DNA from: Euwallacea fornicatus
Taxonomy: Eukaryota; Arthropoda; Insecta; Coleoptera; Curculionidae
Length of the DNA: 64,000 nucleotides
Assembly: GCF_040115645.1 (NCBI RefSeq)
Contig: NC_089575.1
Coordinates: forward strand, 62,001-126,000
Direction: 5' to 3'
The notes below the pieces were generated by a model that was given only the letters and a program-made list of their open reading frames with translations, was not told the origin of the DNA and ran no database searches. Below are positions 52,229 to 62,985 of this stretch, piece by piece; the stretch's first letter is position 1, and every line of letters starts with the position of its first letter. The position numbers and the translations under genes are program-made.

Positions 52229-54202
52229 CAGGGTGCGCCAACTAAAACTAAACAGAGCTGTTTTCTCGGTTAATAAAAAAGTTATGCAAAAATGCTCGGA
52301 CACGTCAACTTTAATGTGGAGGGAGAAGATTTTTTATTAGATATTTACGGTGGTTGCCTTCGCCCCCTGGGCAGGGGATGAACCACCCCTGAAATTTTAA
52401 ACGGGAAGGGGGGTCGAGTTATACATCAAATTAAAGGTTTTTTGAAGGGCTTTATGGTGATACCAAAATTTCTTACTTTCGAACAACCACTGATGAGTAA
52501 AACAATTATTTCTTTATGAATACTACAAATACATAACGCATAAGATCACCTAAATCAATTGTTCAAAATGCTGTCCGTTAACTTCCTGACAGTGAAATAA
52601 ATTTGCTTCGAATCTCTGTCGTACCTTCTGGAGTATTTCGGGGGTTATTTGGCGGCATTCATTAACAATACTTTCTCGCAAAACTTCCAAAGTCCCTGGA
52701 GGAGTGGAGTACACTTTCGACTTGAGATGACCCCAAAAGAAGAAATCTAATGGAGTCAAATCTGGAGACCTTGCAGGCCATTCAATTGGACCCCTTCTAC
52801 CAATCCAATGACTAGGAAAATTTTCATTTAGAAATTGCCGAACGGCTAAAGCATAGTGCGGTGGTGCACCATCTTGTTAGAATGTCAATAGATTTTCTGA
52901 ATAATCCGGATTATTTTCCACAAGATCTACTAATTGGGGATAAGCGAAGTCGTCCAGCAACTGAAGATAAGTCTCGCCAGTCAGATTTCCGGGAATAAAA
53001 TATGGTCCGACAATGTGATCCCCAAAACTACCCGCCCAAACGCTTAGTTTTTGAGGATGTTGTGTGTGCGCTTCGTGGAAGATATGTGAGTTAATATCTG
53101 ACCAATATCTACAATTGTGACGATTAACAATGCCATTTAAAGGAAAACTTGCTTCGTCCGAAAAGCAAATATTGAAAATAAAGTTATGATTTTCAGTGGC
53201 TCGTTGGCTTATGAGTTCGCAAAACTGTAGTCGGCGGTCAAAATCGTCTTCGTTTAATTTTGTAGGGGTGAAATTTGTGTGATTTTAAAATTCTGCGAAT
53301 GCTGGTTGCGCTTATTCCAGTGGAAGTCGCCAACTGTCCTGTACTGGTTGTTGGTTCTAAAACCATATGTCTGAAAACTCCTACCTCCACCGCCTCATTT
53401 CTGACCGGGTGTCTACGATTCTTTTTTACGTTAAGAATTGAGCCAGTTTCTCTAAACTTCGCTACTAAATCAAGCACATACTTTCGGCTTACATGCTTGT
53501 CCCCATAACGTTGGTTGAAAACATTAACCGCTTGGTTCGCACATTTTCCATTTACAAAAAATAATTCAATAATCTCAACTCTCTCTGCAGATGAATAAAC
53601 CATTTTTAACGATTAACACAGACGATGAATTACCAGGTCACCTGAGAGTCACAAACCAAATGGGTTTAATTTTCGATGTTTTCGATACTTCCAGGCAAAA
53701 ACTTGTTGATAAGGATTTTATTTTTAGTACAGCAAAAAACATTAAACTTTGTTCATTTTGAATTATTTATCAAAAATGACTAAATCGCATCTAACTTCAA
53801 TAGAGAAAAAGAAAAAATGTTAATTTGATTATAATATTTAATTTTTTTTTAATTCATAAAACCCATTATTATTACCTAACAAAATCCATGATTTTAGCTT
53901 TAAGTGTGGTTCATAAAGAAATAATCGTTTTACTCATCAGTGGTTGTTCGAAAGTAAGAAATTTTGGTATCACCATAAAGCCCTTCAAAAAACCTTTAAT
54001 TTGATGTATAACTCGACCCCCCTTCCCATAAAAATTTCAGGGGTGGTTCATCCCCTGCCCAGGGGGTGAAGGCAACCACCGTAAATATCTAATAAAAAAT
54101 CTTCCCCCTCCACATCAAAGTTGACGTGTCCGAGCATTTTTGCATAACTTTTTTATTAACCGAGAAAACAGCTCTGTTTAGTTTTAGTTGGCGCACCCTG
54201 TA
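52228..54202 (-). mobile_element. D,D41D element, fifth family, complete with ~295 bp TIRs
   Basis: Ends ACAGGGTGCGCCAACTAAAA (52228) and complement ending at 54202; arms 52228-52520 and 53908-54202 differ at only a few sites. Junction of gypsy C (left) and the right arm of the inverted duplication (right). A relic of the same terminus lies at 37918-38003 and 61990-62075. Confidence 0.9.
52550..53603 (-). pseudogene. D,D41D transposase, fifth family
   Basis: Starts MVYSSAERVEIIELFFVNGK (53603). The HTH region has HVSRKYVLDLVAKFRETGS and TGISATSIRRILKSHKFHPY. After a frameshift near 53245 the catalytic part has ICFSDEASFPLNGIVNRHN, QDGAPPHYALAVRQFLNENF and PARSPDLTPLDFFFWGHLKS, with 41 residues between the second and third Asp. 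It ends EVNGQHFEQLI. A stop codon lies just before QDGAPPHY (about 52877). Two lesions only, so it is a recent loss. Confidence 0.88.
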
Positions 54203-54381
54203 TGTACAATCCTGCACTTAAAGTAGGCAACTATTTATACATGCAACGCGTGCGTCTTGGGTCTTGTTATTGGGACCAGACCAGACGAATTAGTGACGGA
54301 CGGCCGATGGGATTCGGAATAGGTTAGGACGCATTAAACCAGTGATAAAAGCCAGTGAAGATAGTTTTTATTTTAGATAAA

Positions 54382-54762
54382 ATGGATATGAAAAAACTGA
54401 TAATGGATTTTCGTCAATTCCAACGTGAACGACAGAAGGCTAAGTTAGTAAAGAAGAAAATGTCGAGTTTCAACGTCGTGAAATTCCAAAGAGGGGCTGT
54501 CGCACTGGCAGACGTAATCGTAAAAGTACATCAGGGCGTTAATATGACTTTCAGAGACGAAAATGGGAAAGGGTTTTTTCATCTAGAGGACACCGATATA
54601 ACGGCGTTTGATAACGGTGAATCGGACGACGAAGATGAACACACACTGAGTGTAGAGCTTTACATTTACCATGGAGAAGAGACTGTATCATTACAATTTG
54701 CAAATCTGGTAGAAAAGCAGAACTTCGCGGCAGTATTGAAAACGTTTTTACGGTTTAGGTGA
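54382..54762 (+). CDS. Exon-like ORF of unknown function, right copy
   Basis: Partner of 40947-41327, same length from the ATG and no frameshift; the open frame continues upstream to at least 54355. Acceptor TTTTATTTTAG ends at 54376; donor TTTAG|GTGAGA at 54754-54764. If spliced, the visible TGA would not be used and the exon would be 54377-54758. Acidic run and C-terminal motif conserved with the left copy. A D,D41D element begins 15 nt after the stop in both copies, so that insertion preceded duplication. Not recognised as any known family. Confidence 0.5.
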   Translation: MDMKKLIMDFRQFQRERQKAKLVKKKMSSFNVVKFQRGAVALADVIVKVHQGVNMTFRDENGKGFFHLEDTDITAFDNGESDDEDEHTLSVELYIYHGEETVSLQFANLVEKQNFAAVLKTFLRFR

Positions 54763-55213
54763 GAAATTACATACATACAGGGTGATTCTAAATAAGTGGG
54801 ACAAGCAAATATCTTTAAATCGAGAACAACTACAAAAAAATGTTTGAAATCTTCTTTATTTTTAGGGCCTCAACTTTTTATGTCAATTTGTTTTTTCCAA
54901 GGTCACCTTCACCTGTCCTTTGGGGTCAACTTGATTTTTTCAAATGTAACACTCAACTTTTTTTTGAGATTCGAATTCTTTGTTGACAGTAAAAATATTT
55001 TTACTTGAAACATTTTGTGCTAAAATTAACGAAATTCATAATGATAACAGACACAAAATAAAAAACATTTCATTAAACTTTATTAATTTATATATATATA
55101 ACATTTATTTCTTCAAAACAAAGAAAAAGAAGAAATGGGCTATCGACCCTATTGGTCTTTCCGCCCGTGATTACAGCCTTTTTACCGTTTGTTAGTGTCT
55201 ATAACTAATTTAT

Positions 55214-57853
55214 TTACATGTCTTCATATGCTTCGTAGAGGGTTTTGTTGGGAAACCGGAACTGTGCTTGTTTGGTCTGTCTAGTCAAGCAAAGTGGTGT
55301 CAGTATTGTCCAGTTGTCGGGGTTGTTTTTCCATTTCGTCTGTAAGTGTCGCAGTCTGTCTGTTATTCTTTTCACGTGAGTGCGTTGGTACAGTAGGTCG
55401 TTGGATGGGTTGTATAATGGATTCTCTGGATGACGTATTTTGGTTATTAGTCTTAGTGCGATTTGTTCCGTCGCTTGTATATGTCGTTTAGTTTTTTCTG
55501 TGGAGTTAGCCCTTATTATGTGTCCATAGTCCAGTAATGGTCTACAGATGGATTTATATATTATTGTAGCTGTCTTTGTGGATATTCCCTTGTCTTTGTA
55601 CGTCAGTGATCGAAAATATTTAGTCCTTTTCTTAATTTCTGTCCTCATGTTTTGTACGTGTTTTGCAAATTTGAGTTGGTAATCGATTGTTAGTCCTAGG
55701 TATCTGATGTGTTTGGTAGGTTTAGTTGTGTGTCCGTCTGAGACTATTGTCGGTGAATTGTGAGTAATTCTGTGGTTTGTTAGTAGAAGTTGATTCTTTG
55801 CTGGGTTCGGTGTCAATCTCCATCTGTAGAACCATTTCATCGTGGCGTCCGTCAGAGACTGTAGTTTTTCCGCTGTTTTCGTAGTGGTTTTGCCGTGTGT
55901 AATGAGTGCAGTATCGTCTGCGTATTGTAATATGTAGGCAGTTTTGTTAATTTGGTTCATATTGGGAAAGTTGTGGTTGTAAATGTCATGGCAGTACACA
56001 TTATATAGAAAGGGCGATAGAGGCGACCCCTGTGGCAGACCTTGAGCAGGGGAGAATGGAAAGGAGAGTGTGGTATTGATGCGTACTTCCAGTTGTCTGT
56101 TTTCCAGTAAGTTCTTTATTGTGTAGAGTAAGTATTTTGGAGTTTTTAGCTTATGGAGTTTATACAACAGTCCTTTATGCCAGACGCTGTCGAAGGCCTT
56201 ATTAATGTCCATGAAGAGACAGGCCGATGTTTCGTTTTTCAGTCTGGTAGTTTGAATGTTGTTGGTCAGAACAAAAAGGGGATGGATCGTAGAATTATTT
56301 GGTTTAAATCCGAATTGATAGGCTGGAATATGTTGTCCGATTTCTGTTTGAAGTCTGTTTCGGATAATGCGTTCGAAGACCCTACTAAGCACTGGAAGTA
56401 ATGTTATTGGTCGATAATTCTGTGTTTGCGTGTTGTCAAGTTTGTTTTTTGGAATGGGTATAATTATACCCTTCTTCCAATTGTCAGGGATGTTCTTGCT
56501 GAGTAACCAGTTGTTCATTGATTGCCTAATCAATTCGTGGGTTTCTGGAGTTAGGTTTCTTATGAGTTTGGCTTTTATGTTGTCGTATCCTGGTGCGGTG
56601 TCTTTGATGTGTGCTAGTGCTTCATCGTATTCTTTGTCATTTATTTGTACTGTGTTGCACTCGCTTCCGTCCTTAAAGAAGTTGTTGAACCAGTGCGTCA
56701 CATTTTCAAAGTTATCTTGATCGAACTTAGGGTTGTACGAGATATTAAAAGCTTTTTGATAATGTCTTGCGAATGCGTTAGCTTTGTCCAAGTCTGTGTG
56801 TAGCTCCATGTCGTTCTCAGTGAGAGTGGTGGTATATATATTTTTTTTATATGATGAGAGTTTTTTGACCTTCTTCCAAAATGATTTCCCTCGATCTTCC
56901 TCTACTTCCTGACACGCCTCCATCCATTTTTCCTGTCGGTATTGGTGTATCAACTTCTTTATGTCTTTGTTGAGGTTGTTTAACGTTGTTTTAAGATTTT
57001 TGTCTTGGGTTTGTGTGTAGAGTCGGTAAAGGTCTCTCTTATTTTTAATTAGTCTCAATATGTATTTAGGTAGTGTGTATTTGTAGAAATTCATCCTCAT
57101 TGTGGGGGTGTGTTTTTCTATTGCTATAGAGATTTGTTCCTGTAGTTGTTCTAGTGAGATGTTTTGGTGGTGGCTGAGTATCAAGTCGTGAGTGTATCTC
57201 TTTATGCCGTCAATGTCTGTTCTGTTTAGGTCTAATTTTGGTTTGTCTGGGCTCGTTGGGGTAGGCTGTGTTGCTACAAGATCGATTTCAAAAGATATTG
57301 CCAAGTGGTCCGATCCTAATTCGTTTATCAGATTTACATTGTGGATGTTATGGGTTAAGTTTTTTGTGTGTAGAAGAACATCCGGTGTCGAGTCTTCGTT
57401 TAGCGGCATCAGGAACGTGGGGGGTGTGTTTTTTCTAACGAAGTCTGAATTTTCCACAAATTTGTTAAGTTGTGATGTTTTCTGCTTATTCATGTTGAGA
57501 TCCCCAACAATGATAGTATATTTATACAGACATGCTTTTGTTAAGATTGTTTGTTCGATGTCAGATTGGGGGTGGATATATGTTAAGAAAAGATGAATTT
57601 TGTCGTCTAGGTACGGTATAGTAAAGTGCAAACATTCATTTAATTGGTTTCTCAAGGAGGGGGGATTTGCCTTACCTAACTTCACTGTGGGTTTGAGTAG
57701 CACCATTGCACCCCCTCGTGCGTTGTTCTGCGTAGCGCCGTGTTTACATATGTACTGCCAATCTCTGTATGTCGGGTAGCGTTCTGGTTTTGTTTTTGTC
57801 TCCACAAACAAGCAGCAGTCTATGTCATGTTTTTGTACGTAGTTATATGTCAC
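55214..57853 (-). CDS. Jockey-like LINE ORF2 (endonuclease and reverse transcriptase)
   Basis: At least 879 residues; the frame is open upstream to about 57915, overlapping the ORF1 end, and the sequence KILYSNINGLNSKKT there is the true start of the endonuclease. No ATG is obvious, so translation may rely on coupling to ORF1. APE-type endonuclease: ETKT (~18), IIVGDLNMNK (~118), GSDHLAISFE (~180). RT: YRPITLLPVLSRVFERII (~480), GLPQGSPLSPFLYN, YADD at plus 55913-55924 (residue ~644). The C-terminal region ends with HPENPLYNPSND and FRFPNKTLYEAYEDM. It nicks target DNA and copies the LINE RNA. Confidence 0.9.
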   Translation of the reverse strand: MTYNYVQKHDIDCCLFVETKTKPERYPTYRDWQYICKHGATQNNARGGAMVLLKPTVKLGKANPPSLRNQLNECLHFTIPYLDDKIHLFLTYIHPQSDIEQTILTKACLYKYTIIVGDLNMNKQKTSQLNKFVENSDFVRKNTPPTFLMPLNEDSTPDVLLHTKNLTHNIHNVNLINELGSDHLAISFEIDLVATQPTPTSPDKPKLDLNRTDIDGIKRYTHDLILSHHQNISLEQLQEQISIAIEKHTPTMRMNFYKYTLPKYILRLIKNKRDLYRLYTQTQDKNLKTTLNNLNKDIKKLIHQYRQEKWMEACQEVEEDRGKSFWKKVKKLSSYKKNIYTTTLTENDMELHTDLDKANAFARHYQKAFNISYNPKFDQDNFENVTHWFNNFFKDGSECNTVQINDKEYDEALAHIKDTAPGYDNIKAKLIRNLTPETHELIRQSMNNWLLSKNIPDNWKKGIIIPIPKNKLDNTQTQNYRPITLLPVLSRVFERIIRNRLQTEIGQHIPAYQFGFKPNNSTIHPLFVLTNNIQTTRLKNETSACLFMDINKAFDSVWHKGLLYKLHKLKTPKYLLYTIKNLLENRQLEVRINTTLSFPFSPAQGLPQGSPLSPFLYNVYCHDIYNHNFPNMNQINKTAYILQYADDTALITHGKTTTKTAEKLQSLTDATMKWFYRWRLTPNPAKNQLLLTNHRITHNSPTIVSDGHTTKPTKHIRYLGLTIDYQLKFAKHVQNMRTEIKKRTKYFRSLTYKDKGISTKTATIIYKSICRPLLDYGHIIRANSTEKTKRHIQATEQIALRLITKIRHPENPLYNPSNDLLYQRTHVKRITDRLRHLQTKWKNNPDNWTILTPLCLTRQTKQAQFRFPNKTLYEAYEDM

Positions 57854-57897
57854 TGTTTTCTTGCTGTTGAGTCCGTTAATGTTGGAGTAAAGTATTT

Positions 57898-59199
57898 TTA
57901 GATTGAATTTAAGACATTAGTCGTTGTCTGTCTTATTGAGTCTATGGGTTCAGTTGGGGAGGGTGCGTTGGGATTATCTAGATCAAACATGAGTACATAC
58001 ATCTGATTCCCAAAGAAAACGACAGTTGAGTCAATGCGAAAATCTTGAATAAACCGTTTCCTCAGTTTTTTAACCAATTCCTCCCGATTAACGTTTGTTG
58101 CTTTGTTTATGTTGTTTCTGTATTTGTTAATGATAAAGTCGTGGGTGGAAAGGGGAGCATGTATTCGATTGTCGGATGTGGTAGCTTTGGGTAGTTGGAT
58201 TGTGGTTTTGTTGTTACATCGGATTCTCACATTGGGTACGTTCTCGATGGGGGCTGTGGGTCTGTGTGGGCATTTCATGCTCCAGGCCGCATGATCCTCT
58301 GATCCGCATGCTAAGCATCGTGTTGGGAGTGGCGATTCGCATTGGTTTGTGTGATGAGGTCCTTTGCATTTGGTACATTGTACTCCGTTTGGACATTTCT
58401 CTGTGGCGTGGTCGAATCCGTTGCATTTGCTACAGGGCGCTGGTATTGGTAGGGGTGGCTTGCTTTCCTCTATCCGGTAGGTTCGATTGAAGCAATATAT
58501 GCGACGTTCCGCCATCAGTTTTTCGTATGAGGTTAGGTCACTTGTAATAAGTCTTATCATTAGTGTTGGCGTCGACCTTTGCCTGGAGACGATTCTTTTA
58601 CAGAATCGTATTTGGAAGCCTGCTTTCTTTAGTTGTTCGTGGAGCATGTTGTCAGTTATTTCCGGTTCGACGCCAGTGATGACCGCTGAATATGAGGGCG
58701 GATACTGTCTAGTGATGTTGGTTCTCGTCTTTTCCTGGCTATTAGCATTGTTTTCCTTGTGGAAGGATGTGATTATTTTGTTCTTCATTAGAAGCTCAAG
58801 GGTTGTGTTGGCAGTTTCGTAGTTGTTTGTTTTAATCCTGAATGTATTTTCTTTTTTAATTATAATGTCTTTGTTGTTTGCGTTGTGGTTCCCCCAGTGT
58901 ACGGCTAGGTCTATCCGGGATATGTTGGGCGGTGCCGTGACAATGAATGAGTGGTTGAATGTTGGTAGTGTAGTATTAGATTGTATTTGTGCATGTAGGT
59001 TTGATGTTGTTGGAACGTTGGGTAGTTGAGTACATTGTGAGATAGTTATTGATGTTTTTTTTGCTTGAGGTGTGGGGCCACTATCCTGTCTCATAGGTCT
59101 ACCTCTTTTTTTTTTGTTGCGAGGCAGCTTGAATTCTTCCGTGTTGCTTCTTTGCGAAGACACGTCGGACTCGTAGTCCTGGGTGTCCCCAGAAGCCAT
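57898..59199 (-). CDS. Jockey-like LINE ORF1 (Gag-like RNA-binding protein)
   Basis: 433 residues beginning MASGDTQDYESDVSS, with a basic low-complexity N-terminus (NKKKRGRPMRQ), an RRM-like central domain (~150-245, SYSAVITGVEPEITDNMLHE) and three zinc knuckles: CSKCNGFDHATEKC, CTKCKGPHHTNQC and CLACGSEDHAAWSMKC. This is the standard jockey-clade ORF1 layout. It binds LINE RNA and forms the particle. The ATG follows a 172 nt 5' UTR. The last codons overlap the open frame of ORF2. Confidence 0.9.
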   Translation of the reverse strand: MASGDTQDYESDVSSQRSNTEEFKLPRNKKKRGRPMRQDSGPTPQAKKTSITISQCTQLPNVPTTSNLHAQIQSNTTLPTFNHSFIVTAPPNISRIDLAVHWGNHNANNKDIIIKKENTFRIKTNNYETANTTLELLMKNKIITSFHKENNANSQEKTRTNITRQYPPSYSAVITGVEPEITDNMLHEQLKKAGFQIRFCKRIVSRQRSTPTLMIRLITSDLTSYEKLMAERRIYCFNRTYRIEESKPPLPIPAPCSKCNGFDHATEKCPNGVQCTKCKGPHHTNQCESPLPTRCLACGSEDHAAWSMKCPHRPTAPIENVPNVRIRCNNKTTIQLPKATTSDNRIHAPLSTHDFIINKYRNNINKATNVNREELVKKLRKRFIQDFRIDSTVVFFGNQMYVLMFDLDNPNAPSPTEPIDSIRQTTTNVLNSI

Positions 59200-59439
59200 T
59201 GTGGGCCTCTTCAGTAGGTGTTGTAGCTTCTAAGTTTGCCTTATTAATTTTATTGTATTGCTGTGCTATGTAAATTCTTGGAATTCCGATCTGCTTCGAT
59301 CGGGCTATTTCACAAAAACTTGTTTTGTTCGCACCGACACTTGTTGATCGCTTCGGTGTTCGATCAAGACTCTTTATTAATTTATTTTAACACTTTTATT
59401 AATTTTGTAGTAAATTTTAATTTATTATACAAAAATTCA

Positions 59440-60760
59440 GCCCAACAGATGTTTGAAATGGTTCCCCTGCTGTTCAAGGCACTTAACAATTCTGTTTTGA
59501 GGTGATTGTTTGGTATTTTCCAGCATTTCAGTTGTAATGTTTCAACAAGCATTTTTGATCCGAATTTTCATGTCTTTGGAAGTATTTGGTACTCTATTAT
59601 AAACTACTTGTTTTAAATGACCCCACAAAAGTAATCTGGTGATCGGGTTGACTAGTTAACTTCACTACCGCGCCCTATCCATCTTTGTGGGATATGTTCA
59701 TTTAAAACTTCTCTGACATTTCTAGCATAATGAGCGGGGCAACCGTCATATTGAAACCACATTGTCAAACTTTACCCTGAATTAACTTCTTCGAAAAGGA
59801 GTGGCAAATTTTCTAACAAAAAATGACGATATTTCTCTGCATTCAGGTTTCCATAAAAGAAATATGGCCCAATCAGAGTTGTACCTAAAATACCACACCA
59901 AACATTCAAAGTCCACGATCGCTGTCTTTTGTTGGAGTCTCGGTGAAGAATACTCTGACACCAGGTGTTATTTTATACGTGGATACCGCCACGAAAAAGC
60001 AGGACGATGGGCGAGAAAAACTTCACTACTTAACATCAACAAATGTCTCTATTAGTTTCGAAAGGTTGAATAGTACAAAAAAATATGGTTATAAGGTGAG
60101 GAAAAACCATTTGTGTGTTTCTCGTAAAAACAAACTGTTTTTTCTTCTCTGGTTTCCCGACCTCGTTAAGTTTGGATCACCCTCCTTTTTCTTCGTTGAC
60201 CAATCCGGGCCCTGGTGGGTACCTTCCCATGGGTCAGGATTTTCAGGGTGAAAGTGATCCAAACATGTACCTTAATGGGATTTTACCATTGTGTGCATGT
60301 CAACTCCTGGGTTCTGCGAATGGTCGAGTCGCTGATATTTATTTAACATACTAGGTGGTACATGTCGTGGGTCTGTTTTATGTTTCTTCTAATCAAACGC
60401 AGAAACGCCCTTTCGGTTTGATACTTTTATGAGTTTTGCTTTGAGACATTTAACATATAACGGACTCAACCATAGATAACATGGCGATGTGGATGGGAAT
60501 CCAACACTTTCCACTTCACGAAACCGGCGTGGATTCTCAACCGACTAATGATGCACGTTGTGGCGAGTCACTTCACCGTGGTTTGTGAAGCAGGATTCAT
60601 CAGAAAATAGTATATTTGAAAAAAAATGTACATTTTCATGGAGTCTTCTTTGTGCCCAAGTACAAAAAGTCACTCGATTTCGGAAATCATCACCATGTAA
60701 TTCTTGATGCAGACTTACGTGGTATGGATGAAAATAAAGAAGACTTTGTTTGAACATTTT
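59440..60760 (-). pseudogene. D,D41D transposase, second family, right copy
   Basis: Mirror of 39270-40567 with the same internal insertion (about 59990-60440) and the same motif order, including ILFSDESCFTNHGEVTRHNV. Frames broken at several points. Differences between the two copies are scattered, as expected of neutral drift after duplication. Confidence 0.75.
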
Positions 60761-60929
60761 CCTTGTAGATCCTCCCGATTTCAAGATATTTGCTTGTCCC
60801 ACTTATTTAGAGTCACCCTGTACATGTATACAAGTATATTTAGGTTTTGTTCATTTTGTAGCAATAGTTCCAATAGCCCGACTGATTCTGGAACGTCAAC
60901 ACTATAACGATAAATGTTAGGTATCTAAA

Positions 60930-61112
60930 TAAAAACACATAACCGAGGTTTTATCCCGAGGGACAGTTCCGGCCGACGGTGGAAAGCTGCAAACGAGGTT
61001 TTTAGTGGGTAGGCGCTGCTTAGTATAACACAGTGAATCCCACACTACCCGGCCACTCCGTCATCAGGCATGGGTGTCTTTAGAAGATTTTCCTCGTACA
61101 AAAAAAAATAAA
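60930..61112 (+). mobile_element. R1-type LINE/SINE 3' tail, right copy
   Basis: Plus-strand counterpart of 38885-39060: GTTTTTAGTGGGTAGGCGCT, GAATCCCACACTACCCGGCC and an A-run at about 61100-61108. Confidence 0.65.
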
Positions 61113-61960
61113 AAATAAAATAGAAATAAAAACACGAACTAGACAGGGAGGCAGTCAAGAAAGGACCCTGGTAATGCTGACTCGGCCTAAGAAAAGGGGC
61201 TGACTATTTGAAATTTGTAATAAAGCTAATAGAAACAAACATGTTGTGTGTTAATTAGTGCCACTGTTTAAGCCAGGGGCTTCCCGAGTTTCTGCCTAAC
61301 GGTGGCGACTGCCTCACTAGGCATTCAACGAGATATCCAAATACGCCGGAGGGGTTTTGTACTTGAGTCGAAGGATCAGACGGGCCACCGTCAAGAAATA
61401 ATGGAGATCCGAAAGTTCGAGAAGGTACAGAAACTCTGTTACACGAATCACATTAAATTTAATCGCAGACTAGTTGGAATGCAGGGTTTGATTGACGATT
61501 AAATGATTAACTACAGATTTCTATTGCGACGAGATGTGTTAGAAGTTGGTAAAGTGATTTATTCTAACTTGTGAAATCGAGAGAGGAGAGAGAAGTGGCT
61601 GTTAAAGCGACGAGATGAGAAACGGTTCTGTTTTCTGTCTATTGTTATTTATTGCCCAGATGTTAGGGCATTGCGTAAGAGCGATCTTTATGTTAGAGTT
61701 TCTCCAACAACCTTGATCTAGCTCTTGCAGATTCCCTTCCGAACCATTACAGTTTTTTTCCATTTCTATATAGCCCTCCAGCTAGAAGCCAGGGGCACGA
61801 GCTCCGATAGGCACCTTCTTCCCTGTTTTCTCTTCTAGTCTCATGTTCCCAATTCTCTTTGGCAGATTCTTATCTCTCATCCTTCTCCAGTCAAACAAAC
61901 CACACACCTGTTTCCCCAAACCAGAAAAAAAAACAACTATGATCTAAACTTTGGCACATA
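61113..61960. other. Arm segment without recognised gene, right copy
   Basis: Inverted partner of 38040-38884. Nothing coding is supported. Confidence 0.4.
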
Positions 61961-62074
61961 TCTATGGCTTCTTACCCGTTCAAGCAAATATAGGGTGCGC
62001 CAACTAAAACGAAACAGAGTTGTTTTCTCGGATGATGAAAGAGTTGTGCAAGAATGCTCGGACGTGTGAACATG

Positions 62075-62622
62075 GATTTATGCCACTCTTCAAAACACTC
62101 GGCAACGAAAAAAACCTGCTCAACAGAACATGGGGTGCAGTGATATGCCGAATCTTCCATAACTCTTTCATTCCAACAAACTTTCCATTTTTTTCGCATT
62201 ATCCTATTGCCTTTACCTCCGCGAATTTCGATTTTCTGGGGGGTGCGGTTATAAGAGGTGTCCGATTGCCTTTCAGAAGTTCCTTCGTCTGGGAGCGTTT
62301 CCTTTATGATTGCCAAACGGAATTCGTGGCATGACAAACGTTTTCTGGAGTTTTTCCTGCGGAGGAGGAAAGAATTATATAAAAATGTCTGGAACATGTG
62401 AATTCCCTCTTTTTTATACCAACGCAACGATTTTCGAACGTGGGGATAATACGAAATCATTTGATCCATACGATCAGTCCCACCCATGTATTCGTTACAC
62501 TTTGCAATAGCTTCAGGTTTGTCCCTAATGTTCCCTTTTTCATTTGGTGCTTGCACCAAGTCGATGGAAAACCCTGACGATATGCGGAGTAGCTCTCTTC
62601 TGTCCCTCCGTTGTCCAGTCAT
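62075..62622 (-). pseudogene. piggyBac-like transposase C-terminal part, right copy
   Basis: About 180 residues with KPEAIAKCNEYMGGTDRMDQ, MISYYPHVRKSLRWYKKEGI, LYNSFLLRRK, and the Cys-rich end KWKVCWNERVMEDSAYHCTP and CFEEWHK. The GG(T/V)DxxDQ motif and the RKSxRWYKK stretch are diagnostic for piggyBac transposases. The first catalytic residues lie outside the fragment, which is cut upstream at about 62622 by a D,D41D piece. Downstream (61972-62075) the frame enters a D,D41D terminus relic. Confidence 0.8.
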
Positions 62623-62632
62623 TATACAGGTC

Positions 62633-62985
62633 TTAACGCAAATTTATGCCTTCAACAGGGCGAGGCTCCACGACATTATTGTGGTCATCGTTCGCGAATA
62701 TCTTGATCAGGTATTTCCGAATAAATAGATTGAAAAATGTGGCATCGTCGAGTGGCCGCCGAGATCTCCAGACCTCGATCCGTTGGATTTTTTTCTTTGG
62801 GGTCACCTTGAAAATGTAGTGTGCACCGGTCGACATTGAAGAGCGGAAAGACGGGATAAGAATTCAATGCAACGATATTGTACCGGAGGTTTTACACGGA
62901 ATCCAACCAGGAATTGTTGACCCCCCAGGACGCTGTCGAATTCGAAATGGTGGTCAATTCGAGCATTTATTAAAATAAATTAAAT
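62633..62985 (+). pseudogene. D,D41D transposase C-terminal fragment
   Basis: Reads RLHDIIVVIVREYLDQVFPN, then WPPRSPDLDPLDFFLWGHLE and, in a decayed end, a Cys-poor C-terminus with WWSIRAFIK. Third Asp motif recognisable; the rest has stops. A sixth D,D41D-group copy in the window. Confidence 0.7.

Larger units (their letters stand above)
55092..59371 (-). mobile_element. Jockey-like LINE, apparently full length
   Basis: 4.28 kb flanked by 14 bp direct repeats CTTTATTAATTTAT (55078-55091 and 59372-59385). It has a 5' UTR (59371-59200), ORF1, ORF2 and a short 3' end with a TATATA tail. No lesion seen in either ORF. Confidence 0.9.
54777..60822 (-). mobile_element. D,D41D element, second family, right copy, split by a LINE
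   Basis: Pieces 54777-55091 and 59386-60822 are the inverted partner of 39173-40933. The LINE sits in its 3' flank, outside the transposase. Confidence 0.85.
54198..62432. repeat. Right arm of the large inverted duplication
   Basis: Inverted relative to 37565-41985, with the jockey-like LINE (55092-59371) as an added insertion. Removing it gives about 3.95 kb, matching the left arm without its 0.46 kb extra piece. Confidence 0.88.

Noticed and set aside
54230..54250. TATA box for the exon-like ORF
   Set aside because: TATAAATA lies on the opposite strand to the ORF, so it cannot be its promoter.
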